Source of the DNA: VRUE01 sp963764365
Lineage (GTDB): Bacteria > Actinomycetota > Thermoleophilia > Solirubrobacterales > 70-9
Assembly (NCBI GenBank): GCA_963764365.1
Contig: CAVXSI010000017.1
Coordinates: 1 to 64,000, forward strand
Direction of reading: 5' to 3'
DNA length: 64,000 bases
The notes under the pieces were generated by a model, which worked only from the letters and a program-made list of their open reading frames with translations, was not told the origin of the DNA and made no database searches. Below are positions 1 to 7,912 of this stretch, piece after piece. Within the stretch, counting starts at the first letter, position 1. Each line of letters starts with the position of its first letter. The position numbers were made by a program, and so were the translations under genes.

Positions 1-65
1 GTTTCGCCATCCGCGAGGGTGGCCGGACCGTCGGCTCGGGCGTCGTGGCGGAGATCATCGAGTAA
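1..65 (+). CDS. tuf: Elongation factor Tu, C-terminal end (partial)
   Basis: Only the last 20 codons are inside the window, reading FAIREGGRTVGSGVVAEIIE and then TAA. This is the conserved end of domain III of EF-Tu, the GTPase that brings aminoacyl-tRNA to the ribosome. Its position just before rpsJ is the usual str-to-S10 junction of actinobacteria. The 5' part lies outside the window, so nothing can be said of the G domain. Confidence 0.93.
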   Translation, partial: FAIREGGRTVGSGVVAEIIE

Positions 66-220
66 AGCCCCGGGGTGGGCGCCCAGCCCGCCTCGCTCGC
101 CGCCGCGGCGGCGAGACAACCGAAAAAGGACATACGACCGGGGCGGCGCCCCAGACCAGGGGCGGCGCCCCTTCCGCGCGGAAAGCCCGCGCGGAAGGAA
201 GACGAAAGAGCAGAAGAACC
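66..220 (+). terminator. Leader region between tuf and rpsJ with strong hairpins
   Basis: No gene is seen. The stretch holds a perfect palindrome CTCGCCGCCGCGGCGGCGAG near 93-112, the 13-nt palindrome GGGGCGGCGCCCC repeated twice (about 138 and 157), and a stem-loop CCTTCCGCGCGG / CCGCGCGGAAGG near 169-197. These could end tuf transcription or form a leader controlling the S10 operon. No clear -10 box was found, so the role is inferred. Confidence 0.45.
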
Positions 221-541
221 GTGGCGACGATTGCGGCCCAGAAAATCCGAATCCGACTGAAGGCGTACGACCACGACGCCATAGATCGGGCTGCCCGCGA
301 GATCGTCGAGACGGCGGAGCGCACCGGCGCGACCGTCTCCGGCCCGGTGCCGCTGCCGACCGAGAAAAACGTCTACTGCGTGATCCGCTCGCCGTTCAAG
401 GACAAGGACTCGCGCGAGCACTTCGAGATCCGCACCCACAAGCGCCTGATCGACATCCACCAGCCATCGCCGAAAACGGTCGACTCGCTACAGCGGCTCG
501 ACTCGCTGCCCGCCGGCGTCGACATCGAGATCAGGCTCTAG
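221..541 (+). CDS. rpsJ: Ribosomal protein S10
   Basis: 106 residues, full length for S10, a small-subunit protein also used in transcription antitermination with NusB. The conserved core IRIRLKAYDHDAID and HFEIRTHKRLIDI are present. It starts with GTG at 221. It opens the S10 operon and is followed after 15 nt by rplC. Confidence 0.97.
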   Translation: MATIAAQKIRIRLKAYDHDAIDRAAREIVETAERTGATVSGPVPLPTEKNVYCVIRSPFKDKDSREHFEIRTHKRLIDIHQPSPKTVDSLQRLDSLPAGVDIEIRL

Positions 542-556
542 GGGAGGTTGGGAGCC

Positions 557-1186
557 ATGGCCGCGATCCTCGGGAAGAAGCTTGGGATGACTCAGGTCTT
601 CCGCGAGGACGGCACCGTCGTCCCGGTCACCGTGATCGAGGCCGGCCCCTGCAAGGTGACCGCGGTCCGCGACTCCGAGCGCGACGGCTACGCCGCCGTG
701 CAGCTGGCATTCGGCGAGGTCAAGGAGGGCAAGCTGAGCAAGCCCGAGCTGGGCCACCTGAAGAAGGCCGGGGCGCCGCCGATGCGCCACCTGGTCGAGT
801 TCCGCGACGAGGATCTCGGCGCCGAGGAGGGCCCCAAGGTCGGCGACGACGTCACCGTCTCCGCCTTCGAGGCGGGGCAGAAGATCAAGGTCTCCGGGAT
901 CTCGATCGGCAAGGGCTTCCAGGGCGGGATCAAGCGCCACAACTTCAGCCGCGGGCCGGTCAGCCACGGCTCCCACAACGTGCGGGCGCCGGGCTCGATC
1001 GGCGCCAGCGCCTTCCCCGGCCGCGTCTTCAAAGGGATGCGGATGCCGGGCCAGATGGGCAACAGGCGGACCACCCAGCGCGGGCTCGAAGTCGCCGACA
1101 TCGACGCCGAGCGCAACCTGCTGCTGGTCAAGGGCTCGGTCCCCGGCTCGCGCAACGCGGTCGTGGAGGTGCGCACTGATGGCTAA
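557..1186 (+). CDS. rplC: Ribosomal protein L3
   Basis: 209 residues; large-subunit protein near the peptidyl transferase centre. It begins MAAILGKKLGMTQVF, typical of L3, and has the conserved HNFSRGPVSHGSHN loop. ATG 557 is chosen over TTG 548 because the ribosome binding site GGGAGG (542-547) sits 9 nt before ATG 557 but directly abuts the TTG. The end overlaps rplD by 8 nt, suggesting translational coupling. Confidence 0.96.
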   Translation: MAAILGKKLGMTQVFREDGTVVPVTVIEAGPCKVTAVRDSERDGYAAVQLAFGEVKEGKLSKPELGHLKKAGAPPMRHLVEFRDEDLGAEEGPKVGDDVTVSAFEAGQKIKVSGISIGKGFQGGIKRHNFSRGPVSHGSHNVRAPGSIGASAFPGRVFKGMRMPGQMGNRRTTQRGLEVADIDAERNLLLVKGSVPGSRNAVVEVRTDG

Positions 1187-1790
1187 GGCGGCCGTGCTCG
1201 GCAAGACGACCAAGGCGGAGCTGCCGAAGGAGCTGTTCGCCGAGCCCTTCCACCAGTCGCTGGTGCACGAGACGGCGCGCGCCGACCTCGCCGCCCGCCG
1301 CCGCGGCACCGCCTCGACCCTGACCCGCGGCGAGGTCGCCTTCACCACCGCCAAGGCCTGGCGCCAGAAGGGCACCGGCCGCGCCCGCGCCGGCACGCTC
1401 GGCGTTCCCAACCGCTTCGGCGGCGGCGTCGCCTTCGGCCCGAAGCCGCGCACCTACAAGGTCAAGGTCAACCGCAAAGCCCGTCGCAAGGCGATGCGCG
1501 CCGCCCTCTCGGTGCACGCCGAGCGCGACAGCGTCGCCGTCCTAGACCCGTCGGCATTCGAGACGCCCTCGACCAAGGCGGCCGCCGCGGCGCTGGCGAA
1601 ATGGGGCGCGAGGCAGCCGACCCTGATCGTCCTGCAGGCGGAGGAGACCGGCGCCGTGAAGAGCTTTCGCAACATCGAGCGCGTCACCGTCGCCGAGGTC
1701 GGGGCGATCGGGGTCGCCGACGTGATCGGCGCCGCCTCGCTCGTCCTCTCCGAAAGCGCCCTCGAGACCCTGAAGGAGAGGCTCTCCTGA
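1179..1790 (+). CDS. rplD: Ribosomal protein L4
   Basis: 203 residues; large-subunit protein lining the exit tunnel. The loop with WRQKGTGRARAG and FGPKPRTYKVKVN is the signature of L4. The start overlaps the end of rplC and the stop overlaps the start of rplW (TGATG). In enteric bacteria L4 represses the S10 operon through the leader RNA; no matching leader is recognised here. Confidence 0.97.
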   Translation: MAKAAVLGKTTKAELPKELFAEPFHQSLVHETARADLAARRRGTASTLTRGEVAFTTAKAWRQKGTGRARAGTLGVPNRFGGGVAFGPKPRTYKVKVNRKARRKAMRAALSVHAERDSVAVLDPSAFETPSTKAAAAALAKWGARQPTLIVLQAEETGAVKSFRNIERVTVAEVGAIGVADVIGAASLVLSESALETLKERLS

Positions 1791-2083
1791 TGGACGCCCG
1801 CACCGTCATCGTCCGCCCGGTCGTCTCGGAGAAGAGCTACGCGTTGATCGCCGAGGGCAAGTACACGTTCCGCGTCAACGACCGCGCCCACAAGACCCAG
1901 ATCGCCGCCGCGGTCGAAGAGATCTTCGACGTCGGCGTCGCCTCCGTGCGCACCGCGAAGGTGCGGGCGAAGCCGAAGCGCCGCGGCCTCTCGCAGGGCC
2001 GCACGCGGAGCTGGAAGAAGGCGATCGTCCAGCTCGTGCCGGGCGACCGGATCGAGCTGTTCGAAGGCGCCGAGACCGCTTAG
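1790..2083 (+). CDS. rplW: Ribosomal protein L23
   Basis: 97 residues starting MDARTVIVRPVVSEKSY, the conserved L23 N-terminus. L23 sits at the tunnel exit and docks trigger factor and SRP. The ATG at 1790 overlaps the rplD stop by one base. A reading frame open further upstream is only an extension inside rplD. Confidence 0.97.
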   Translation: MDARTVIVRPVVSEKSYALIAEGKYTFRVNDRAHKTQIAAAVEEIFDVGVASVRTAKVRAKPKRRGLSQGRTRSWKKAIVQLVPGDRIELFEGAETA

Positions 2084-2091
2084 GGAGAGAG

Positions 2092-2934
2092 ATGCCGAAC
2101 CGCAAGACCAAACCGACCAGCCCCGGACGCCGCTTCGCGACCTACCCGCTGCGCGAGCAGCTGACCGCGAGCGAGCCGGAGCGCAAGCTGACCGAGGGGC
2201 TGCGCAAGTCCGGCGGCCGCAACGCCAACGGCCGCGTCACCGCGCGCCACCGGGGCGGCGGCGCCAAGCGGCGCTACCGCAAGATCGACTTCAAGCGGCG
2301 CAAGGACGGCGTTCCGGCCACGGTCGCGAGCATCGAGTACGACCCCAACCGCAGCTGCTACATCGCCCTCCTGCACTACGCCGACGGCGAGAAGAGCTAC
2401 ATCCTCGCCCCGGCCGGTCTCGCGGTCGGCGACCTGGTCCAGTCCGGCCCCGGCGCCGACATCAAACCGGGCTGCGCGCTCGCCCTGAGCGAGATGCCGA
2501 CCGGCACGATCGTCCATAACGTCGAGCTGACCGCGGGCCAGGGCGGCAAGATGGGCCGCGCCGCCGGCACCGCCATCCAGCTCGTCGCCAAGGAGGGCGA
2601 GATGGTGACCCTGCGGCTGCCGTCCTCGGAGATGCGGCTGGTCCGCGCCGAGTGCCGGGCGACGATCGGCTCGCTGTCCAACGCCGAGCACCAGAACCTG
2701 AAGGTCGGCAAGGCGGGCCGCAGCCGCCACAAGGGCAAGCGCCCGCAGACTCGCGGCGTGGCGATGAACCCGGTCGACCACCCGCACGGCGGCGGCGAGG
2801 CCCACCACACGCCCGGCGGCCACCCGGTCACCCCGTGGGGCAAGCCGACGCTCGGCTACCGCACCCGCAAGAAGGGCAAGCAGTCCGACCGCTACATCGT
2901 CCGCGGCCGTAAGCGCGGGAAGAAGAAGCGATAG
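2092..2934 (+). CDS. rplB: Ribosomal protein L2
   Basis: 280 residues, normal length. L2 binds 23S rRNA and is needed for subunit joining and peptidyl transfer. The conserved NPVDHPHGGGEAH motif, with the histidine important for activity, is present, as is the C-terminal run of basic residues. A GGGAGAG site precedes the ATG. The stop codon is the first part of the left arm of a long RNA-like element. Confidence 0.98.
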   Translation: MPNRKTKPTSPGRRFATYPLREQLTASEPERKLTEGLRKSGGRNANGRVTARHRGGGAKRRYRKIDFKRRKDGVPATVASIEYDPNRSCYIALLHYADGEKSYILAPAGLAVGDLVQSGPGADIKPGCALALSEMPTGTIVHNVELTAGQGGKMGRAAGTAIQLVAKEGEMVTLRLPSSEMRLVRAECRATIGSLSNAEHQNLKVGKAGRSRHKGKRPQTRGVAMNPVDHPHGGGEAHHTPGGHPVTPWGKPTLGYRTRKKGKQSDRYIVRGRKRGKKKR

Positions 2935-3095
2935 CGGTGACTCCTTCAACGACAGCACACCTCAGCCGGCTGCAAACCGGCACTGGATCTTCGTCCTCGG
3001 GTTTGCCTTTGCAACCAGCAAAGGCTGCACCCTGCGTCCTCGCCCAGTTTGGTTTTCGCGCGGCTGAGGCGCACTGCCGCGGAAGGAGGCACCGC
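2934..3095 (+). promoter_or_regulatory. Intercistronic RNA-like element hiding the rpsS ribosome binding site (family A copy)
   Basis: Left arm GCGGTGACTCCTTC (2934-2947) begins in the rplB stop codon and pairs with GAAGGAGGCACCGC (3082-3095), which contains the rpsS Shine-Dalgarno. One A-G mismatch interrupts the stem. Inside, 2953-3076 is a 124-bp block closed by CACCTCAGCCG / CGGCTGAGG and containing hairpin GCCTTTGC-aacca-GCAAAGGC flanked by CGTCCTCG and CCCTGCGTCC. The same block occurs at 4578-4701 with two differences. Role in translation control is inferred. Confidence 0.7.
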
Positions 3096-3097
3096 TG

Positions 3098-3370
3098 ATG
3101 GGACGCTCGACGAAAAAGGGCCCGTGGGTGGAAGCGGCGCTGATGAGGCGGATCTCGGCGATGAACGACTCCGGCCAGAAACAGATGGTCAAAACCTGGT
3201 CGCGGATGTCGACGATCTTCCCCGACATGGTCGGCCACACGATCGCCGTCCACGACGGCCGCAAGCACGTCCCGGTCTTCATCTCCGAGTCGATGGTCGG
3301 CCACAAGCTGGGCGAGTTCGCGCCGACCAGAACCTTCCGTTCCCACTCCGGCACGGGCAAGGGCGAGTAG
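3098..3370 (+). CDS. rpsS: Ribosomal protein S19
   Basis: 90 residues, starting MGRSTKKGPWVEAAL, a typical S19; it contacts S13 and A-site tRNA in the head of the 30S subunit. The ATG follows GGAAGGAGG, which is predicted to be paired with the sequence just after the rplB stop. rplV follows at once. Confidence 0.97.
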   Translation: MGRSTKKGPWVEAALMRRISAMNDSGQKQMVKTWSRMSTIFPDMVGHTIAVHDGRKHVPVFISESMVGHKLGEFAPTRTFRSHSGTGKGE

Positions 3371-3372
3371 CG

Positions 3373-3810
3373 ATGGCGGACGAGAAAAAACGCAAGAAAG
3401 CCCCGAAAAAAGCCGCGGCCAAAAAAGCCGAGCCCAAAAAAGCGGCGCCGAAGCCCAAGCCGGCTCCGATCGTCGTCCGCGCCAGTTCCCGCTACGTGCG
3501 GATCGCCCCCCGCAAGGCGCGGCTGATCGCCGACCAGGTGCGCGGGCTGAACATCGACCGGGCGCGGGCGCTGCTGCAGTTCTCGCCGCGCGGCGCGGCC
3601 CGCGACATCGGCAAGCTGATCGAGTCGGCCGCCTCCAACGCCGAGAACAACCACGACCTGGTCGCCGACGAGATGCGGGTTGCCGAGATCACGGTCGACG
3701 AAGGGCCGACCCTGCGCCGCTTCCGGCCTCGCGCCCTGGGCCGGGCGACGCCGATCAACAAGCGAACCAGCCACATCGCCGTGGCGCTGAGCCCGGAAGA
3801 GGAAGACTGA
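3373..3810 (+). CDS. rplV: Ribosomal protein L22 with Lys/Ala-rich N-terminal tail
   Basis: 145 residues. Residues about 35-145 form a normal L22 (ASSRYVRIAPRKARLIADQV, then the RRFRPRALGRA hairpin that lines the exit tunnel). The first ~34 residues are an extra tail of lysine, alanine and proline. The stop TGA overlaps the rpsC start (ACTGATGG). Confidence 0.96.
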   Translation: MADEKKRKKAPKKAAAKKAEPKKAAPKPKPAPIVVRASSRYVRIAPRKARLIADQVRGLNIDRARALLQFSPRGAARDIGKLIESAASNAENNHDLVADEMRVAEITVDEGPTLRRFRPRALGRATPINKRTSHIAVALSPEEED

Positions 3811-4559
3811 TGGGACAGAAGATCCACCCCGGCGGTTTCCGCGTCGGCTACATCCAGGACTGGAAATCGAACTGGTTCGACGAGAAGGGCTTCGCCGACG
3901 TGCTCGACGAGGATCTCTCGATCCGCGCCCACATCGAGGGCAAACTGGCCCATGCCGGGCTCTCCGACATCACGATCGAGCGTCGCGGCGAGGTCGCGGT
4001 CGACATCCACACCGCCCGTCCCGGCATCGTGATCGGCAAATCGGGCAGCGAAGTCGACGCCCTGCGCAAGGAGTTGCACAAGCTGACCGGCAAGCCGGTG
4101 AAAGTGAACATCCGCGAGGTCAAGCGGCCCGAGCTCGACGCCAAACTGGTCGCCCAGTCGATCGCCGAGCAGCTGCAGAACCGGGTCGCCTTCCGCCGGG
4201 CGATGAAACGGGCGCTGACCTCGGCGATGCGCTCCGGCGCCAAAGGGGTGAAGATCCAGGTCTCCGGCCGGCTCGGGGGCTCGGAGATGGCCCGCACCGA
4301 ACACTATTCCGATGGCCGCGTGCCGCTGCACACGCTGCGCGCCAACATCGACTACGGCTTCTACGAGGCCCGCACCACGGCCGGGCGGATCGGCGTCAAA
4401 TGCTGGATCAACAAGGGCGAGGTCATGCCCGAGGGGTTCCGCTCCGACCAGATCCCGGCCGACGGCGAGCCGCAGGGCCAGCAGCGCGGCCGCGGCGGGC
4501 GCGGCGGCAACCGGCCCGGCGACCGGGCGCGCGGGCGAGATGGGGGAGGCGGGCGTTAG
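3810..4559 (+). CDS. rpsC: Ribosomal protein S3
   Basis: 249 residues. N-terminal MGQKIHPGGFRVGYIQDW, a KH domain with GIVIGKSGSEVD, and the C-terminal S3 domain with GRLGGSEMARTEHY are all visible. S3 lies at the mRNA entry of the 30S subunit. The tail after about residue 215 is rich in Gly and Arg. The stop codon begins the left arm of the next intercistronic element. Confidence 0.97.
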   Translation: MGQKIHPGGFRVGYIQDWKSNWFDEKGFADVLDEDLSIRAHIEGKLAHAGLSDITIERRGEVAVDIHTARPGIVIGKSGSEVDALRKELHKLTGKPVKVNIREVKRPELDAKLVAQSIAEQLQNRVAFRRAMKRALTSAMRSGAKGVKIQVSGRLGGSEMARTEHYSDGRVPLHTLRANIDYGFYEARTTAGRIGVKCWINKGEVMPEGFRSDQIPADGEPQGQQRGRGGRGGNRPGDRARGRDGGGGR

Positions 4560-4721
4560 TGGTGTCTCCTCCCAGCACAGCACACCTCAGCCGGCTGCAA
4601 ACCGGCACTGGATCTTCGTCCTCGGGCTTGCCTTTGCAACCAGCAAAGGCTGCACCCTGCGTCCTCGCCCAGTTTGGTTTTCGCTCGGCTGAGGCGCACT
4701 GTGCCGGAAGGAGACACCACT
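4558..4721 (+). promoter_or_regulatory. Intercistronic RNA-like element hiding the rplP ribosome binding site (family A copy)
   Basis: Left arm AGTGGTGTCTCCT (4558-4570) overlaps the rpsC stop and pairs perfectly with AGGAGACACCACT (4709-4721), which carries the Shine-Dalgarno of rplP. The inner 124 bp (4578-4701) matches 2953-3076 except at two bases, while the outer arms differ between the two copies and yet stay complementary. Such covariation points to selection on RNA pairing. Confidence 0.7.
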
Positions 4722-4722
4722 C

Positions 4723-5145
4723 ATGCTGATGCCGAAGCGGGTCAAGCACCGCAAACAGATGCGCGGCCGGATGCGCGGCTACACCAAGGGCGGCAGCAGC
4801 GTCGCCTTCGGCGAGTACGGGCTGAAGTCGCTCGACCGCGGCTGGATCACCAACCGCCAGATCGAGGCGGCGCGCGTCGCGATGACCCGCAAGATCAAAC
4901 GTGGCGGCAAGGTCTGGATCAATATCTTCCCCGACAAGCCCTACACGAAGAAGCCGGCCGAGACGCGGATGGGCTCGGGTAAGGGCAACCCGGAGGGCTG
5001 GGTCGCGGTGGTCAAGCCCGGCAAGGTGATGTTCGAGCTGGCCGGCGTGCCCGAGGACCTCGCCCGCGAGGCGCTGCGCCTGGCCGGGCACAAGCTCCCG
5101 GTGAAGACCAAGTTCGTCACCCGCGAGGGGGCCGACCACTCATGA
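4723..5145 (+). CDS. rplP: Ribosomal protein L16
   Basis: 140 residues; binds near the A and P sites of the 50S subunit. It has MPKRVKHRKQMRGRMRG at the N-terminus and the conserved RMGSGKGNPEGWVAVVKPG. The start may be ATG 4723 or ATG 4729, as L16 usually begins MLMPKR or MLxPKR. The end overlaps rpmC by 4 nt (ATGA). Confidence 0.97.
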   Translation: MLMPKRVKHRKQMRGRMRGYTKGGSSVAFGEYGLKSLDRGWITNRQIEAARVAMTRKIKRGGKVWINIFPDKPYTKKPAETRMGSGKGNPEGWVAVVKPGKVMFELAGVPEDLAREALRLAGHKLPVKTKFVTREGADHS

Positions 5146-5354
5146 AGGCATCCGAGGTCCACAACATGAAAGACGACGAGCTGGTGGCGAAGCTGATCGA
5201 CGCCAAGCAGGAGGCCTTCAACCTGCGGTTCAAGCATGCGACCGGTGAGTTGGAGAACACGCATCGGCTGAGCGTGGCCAAACGCGACATCGCGCGGCTG
5301 CTGACCGTTGCGCAAGAGCGCGCGATAGATGTCGAGAGAGAGATTCGGAAATGA
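5142..5354 (+). CDS. rpmC: Ribosomal protein L29
   Basis: 70 residues, full length. The pattern KDDELVAKLIDAKQEAFNLRF and AKRDIARLLTVAQER matches the two-helix L29 fold at the tunnel exit. It overlaps both rplP and rpsQ by 4 nt. Confidence 0.95.
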   Translation: MKASEVHNMKDDELVAKLIDAKQEAFNLRFKHATGELENTHRLSVAKRDIARLLTVAQERAIDVEREIRK

Positions 5355-6151
5355 GCGAGGACGAGAAGAAAGACGTGACTGAGGAGATGTCGAAGGACGA
5401 GGGCGTGGAGGAGACTCCGGCTCAGGACGAGAGCGCCGAGGAGACTCCGGCTCAGGATGAGACGTCTGAGGCCACGGGTCCTGTCGCGGAGGAGGCTGGT
5501 GGCGGGACCGCCGAGGGCTCGGGCGCCGAGGCCACGGGTCCTGTCGCGGAGGAGGGCACCCCGCCCTCGTCGGGCGGGGAACCCACCTCCACGCCTCCCG
5601 TGGAAGACACGTCTGAGATTGACGACGCCCCCGCCGAGGAGGAGAAAGCTGCGGAGCCCAAGGCGGAGGAGAAGGCTGCGGAGGCTGAGCCCAATCCGGA
5701 GGATGAGTTGCCCTGGAAGGAGCGGCGGCGGCTTCAGCGGTCTCGCAAGCCCCATAAGGCCGGGCCGCAGCAGAGTCCGGAGGAGCGGAAGGTCGCTCGG
5801 GCCGAGGAGCGGAAGCGGCGGGGGGTCGAACGGCGCAAGGAACGGGCTGCGGCCAAAGCCAGGAAGGTTGCCGGGACCGGGACGCCGCCGGCGGAGAAGG
5901 ATGCCGTTGCCGCGAAGGTGCGGCAGGGGATCGTCGTCTCCGACAAGGGGCAGAAGACGATCGTCGTGCGGATCGACACGGCGCGGCGCCACCCGACCTA
6001 CGAGAAGGTCGTGCGCCGCTCGCGGACGCTGCACGCCCACGACGAGCGCAACGAGGCCGGCGAGGGCGACGTGGTCCGCGTCGTCGAGACGCGGCCACTG
6101 TCGAAGACCAAGCGCTGGCGCCTGGTCGAGGTCCTGGAGAAGGCGAAGTAG
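5351..6151 (+). CDS. rpsQ: Ribosomal protein S17 with a ~185-residue N-terminal extension
   Basis: 266 residues, while S17 is normally about 85. Only residues from about 188 (RQGIVVSDKGQKTIVVRID) to the end are S17, an OB-fold 16S rRNA binder. The extension is acidic first (Glu, Pro, Thr; residues 1-115), then basic (residues 118-180, many Arg/Lys). Residues about 61-84 (ATGPVAEEGTPPSSGGEP) are encoded by a palindromic repeat found also in L5 and S5; a partial second copy of its left side lies at residues ~41-48. ATG 5351 overlaps rpmC, which favours the long form. An internal start is possible but none has an obvious ribosome binding site. Confidence 0.9.
   Translation: MSEDEKKDVTEEMSKDEGVEETPAQDESAEETPAQDETSEATGPVAEEAGGGTAEGSGAEATGPVAEEGTPPSSGGEPTSTPPVEDTSEIDDAPAEEEKAAEPKAEEKAAEAEPNPEDELPWKERRRLQRSRKPHKAGPQQSPEERKVARAEERKRRGVERRKERAAAKARKVAGTGTPPAEKDAVAAKVRQGIVVSDKGQKTIVVRIDTARRHPTYEKVVRRSRTLHAHDERNEAGEGDVVRVVETRPLSKTKRWRLVEVLEKAK
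5533..5602 (+). repeat. Family B palindromic element inside rpsQ
   Basis: Outer arms CACGGG / CCCGTG, the asymmetric internal loop TCCTGT / CCT next to CG pairs, then stems GGAGG / CCTCC and CCCCGCCC-tcgtc-GGGCGGGG. It is read in frame as ATGPVAEEGTPPSSGGEPTS and so adds about 23 residues to S17. Other copies: 7781, 10013, 44657 and 46938. Confidence 0.8.
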
Positions 6152-6163
6152 GGAACGCGATCG

Positions 6164-6535
6164 ATGATCCAGCAAGAGTCACGCCTCAAGGTCGCCGACA
6201 ACTCCGGCGCCCGGGAGATCCTCTGCATCCGCGTCAAGGGCGGGTCGCACCGCCGCTACGCCGGCGTCGGCGACGTGATCACGGCGACGGTCAAACAGGC
6301 GAGCCCGCAGGGCGGCGTCCGCAAGGGCGAGGTCGTGCAGGCGGTCGTCGTCCGCACCCGCAAGTCGCTCGGCCGCTCCGACGGCACCTACATCTCCTTC
6401 GACGAAAACGCCGCGGTGCTGATCGACCCGGCGAGCAACAACCCGCGCGGCACCCGCATCTTCGGGCCGGTCGCCCGCGAGCTGCGCGAGCGCAACTTCA
6501 TGAAAATCGTCTCCCTCGCCCCGGAGGTTCTCTGA
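6164..6535 (+). CDS. rplN: Ribosomal protein L14
   Basis: 123 residues, starting MIQQESRLKVADNSGAREI, a nearly invariant L14 N-terminus. L14 forms part of intersubunit bridge B5/B8. Stop and rplX start overlap (TGATGG). Confidence 0.98.
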   Translation: MIQQESRLKVADNSGAREILCIRVKGGSHRRYAGVGDVITATVKQASPQGGVRKGEVVQAVVVRTRKSLGRSDGTYISFDENAAVLIDPASNNPRGTRIFGPVARELRERNFMKIVSLAPEVL

Positions 6536-6876
6536 TGGCCAAGGCGATGAAGATCCGCAAAGACGACCAGGTGAAGGTGATCGGCGGCAAGGACTCCGGG
6601 AAGACGGGGCGCGTGCTGAGGACCGAGCCGAAACGGGAGCGGGTGTACGTCGAGGGGCTGAACATGGTCAAGCGGCACGAAAAACCGCGCCCGACCCAGG
6701 ACGTGCAGAAAGCCGGCCAGCAGCTCGGCGGCATCGTCGACAAGGAGGGGCCGATCCACGTCTCCAACGTGATGCTGCTCGATCCGAAAGACAACAAGCC
6801 GACCCGCGTCGGCGTCCGCCGCGACAAAGGCGGCAAGCGCGAGCGGTTCGCGAAGCGCAGCGGAGTGAGCTTCTAG
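6535..6876 (+). CDS. rplX: Ribosomal protein L24
   Basis: 113 residues; assembly initiator of the 50S subunit. The KOW motif region IRKDDQVKVIGGKDSGKTGR is clear. The stop codon TAG (6874-6876) is part of the left arm of the third Shine-Dalgarno-pairing element. Confidence 0.97.
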   Translation: MAKAMKIRKDDQVKVIGGKDSGKTGRVLRTEPKRERVYVEGLNMVKRHEKPRPTQDVQKAGQQLGGIVDKEGPIHVSNVMLLDPKDNKPTRVGVRRDKGGKRERFAKRSGVSF

Positions 6877-7035
6877 TGGCGACTCACGCAAATACACCCC
6901 GTTCTGACGGCGTCTGGACGCGCCTGGCGGCGCCCGGCGGGTTCGACGATGCGCCGCATCGCCTTCACCCACCGTGCTTGCCAGCCACGCCCAGCCACTC
7001 GTCAGAGACGGGCCGTATTTACGGGAGGCGCCACT
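6875..7035 (+). promoter_or_regulatory. Intercistronic RNA-like element hiding the rplE ribosome binding site
   Basis: Left arm AGTGGCG (6875-6881) starts in the rplX stop and pairs with CGCCACT (7029-7035) just before the rplE ATG. After an A-G mismatch, CTC pairs with GAG of the Shine-Dalgarno GGGAGG, then AAATAC (6890-6895) pairs with GTATTT, and CCCCGT..TCTGACG pairs with CGTCAGAGACGGG. The inner sequence differs from the copies before rpsS and rplP, but the layout and the A-G mismatch are the same as before rpsS. Confidence 0.65.
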
Positions 7036-7036
7036 G

Positions 7037-7912
7037 ATGGAGGCGGCGACCACCACCCAGGCCCAGGCAGCGCCGCCGCCGCGGCTGCGCGAGCGCTACG
7101 AGCAGGACGTGAAGCCGGCGCTGATCGACAAGTTCGGCTACACGACGCCGATGCAGGCGCCGCGCCTGCAGAAGATCGTCCTCAACATGGGGGTCGGCGA
7201 GGCGCGCCAGAACGCGAAAATGCTCGAGGCCGCGCAGGGGCAGCTGGCGACGATCGCCGGCCAGTACCCGAACGTGCGCCGCGCCCGCAAGTCGATCGCC
7301 TCGTTCAAGGTCCGCGAGGGGATGCCAGTCGGGCTCTCGGCCACCCTGCGCCGCGCCCGCATGTGGGAGTTCCTCGACCGACTCTGCTCGATCGCGATCC
7401 CGCGGATCCGTGACTTCCGCGGCCTCAACCCGCGCTCCTTCGACGGCCGCGGCAACTACTCGATGGGCGTCAAGGAGCAGCTGATCTTCCCGGAAATCGA
7501 CTACGACTCGATCGACGAGGTGCGCGGTTTCGACATCACGATCGCGACCTCGGCGGCGACCGACGTCGAGGCGTTCGAGCTGCTGCTGCGGCTCGGCATG
7601 CCGTTCGCCAAAGAGGGCCGGCCGGGCGGCGCGGTCGACCGAGACGCCGAGGCGGAGGCCGAGGAGGAGAAGCGCAAGGAGGAGGCGCGCCGGCGGGCCG
7701 AGGCCGAGCAGGCTGCGCTGGAGCAGCTGAAAGAGGAGAACCCGGAGGCCTACGAAAAGCCGGAGCGCGAGGCGCCCGGGCCGGCGGGTCCTGGCGCGGA
7801 GGAGGGCACCCCGCCCTCGTCGGGCGGGGAACCCACCTCCACGCCTCCCGCCGGAGAGGCCGCGCCGAAAGCGGCTGAGAAAGCAGCCGAAAAGGAGAAA
7901 TCTGATGGCTAA
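7037..7912 (+). CDS. rplE: Ribosomal protein L5 with a ~110-residue C-terminal extension
   Basis: 291 residues versus about 180 for L5. Residues 1-190 are a normal L5 (KIVLNMGVGEA, RRARKSIASFKVREGMPVG, GNYSMGVKEQLIFPEIDYD), which binds 5S rRNA and the P-site tRNA. After LGMPF the protein continues with a charged Glu/Arg/Ala helix-like segment, then the repeat-encoded GPGAEEGTPPSSGGEPTSTP, then an Ala/Lys tail. The long form is supported by the open frame reaching the overlap with rpsN. Confidence 0.93.
   Translation: MEAATTTQAQAAPPPRLRERYEQDVKPALIDKFGYTTPMQAPRLQKIVLNMGVGEARQNAKMLEAAQGQLATIAGQYPNVRRARKSIASFKVREGMPVGLSATLRRARMWEFLDRLCSIAIPRIRDFRGLNPRSFDGRGNYSMGVKEQLIFPEIDYDSIDEVRGFDITIATSAATDVEAFELLLRLGMPFAKEGRPGGAVDRDAEAEAEEEKRKEEARRRAEAEQAALEQLKEENPEAYEKPEREAPGPAGPGAEEGTPPSSGGEPTSTPPAGEAAPKAAEKAAEKEKSDG
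7781..7854 (+). repeat. Family B palindromic element inside rplE
   Basis: Outer arms CCGGCGGG / CCCGCCGG, which differ from the rpsQ copy yet remain complementary. The central ~52 bp are identical to the rpsQ copy, including hairpin CCCCGCCC-tcgtc-GGGCGGGG. It is read in the same frame as in rpsQ and adds about 24 residues. Confidence 0.8.

Noticed and set aside
548..556. TTG start for rplC
   Set aside because: The Shine-Dalgarno directly abuts this codon; ATG 557 has proper spacing and matches L3 proteins.
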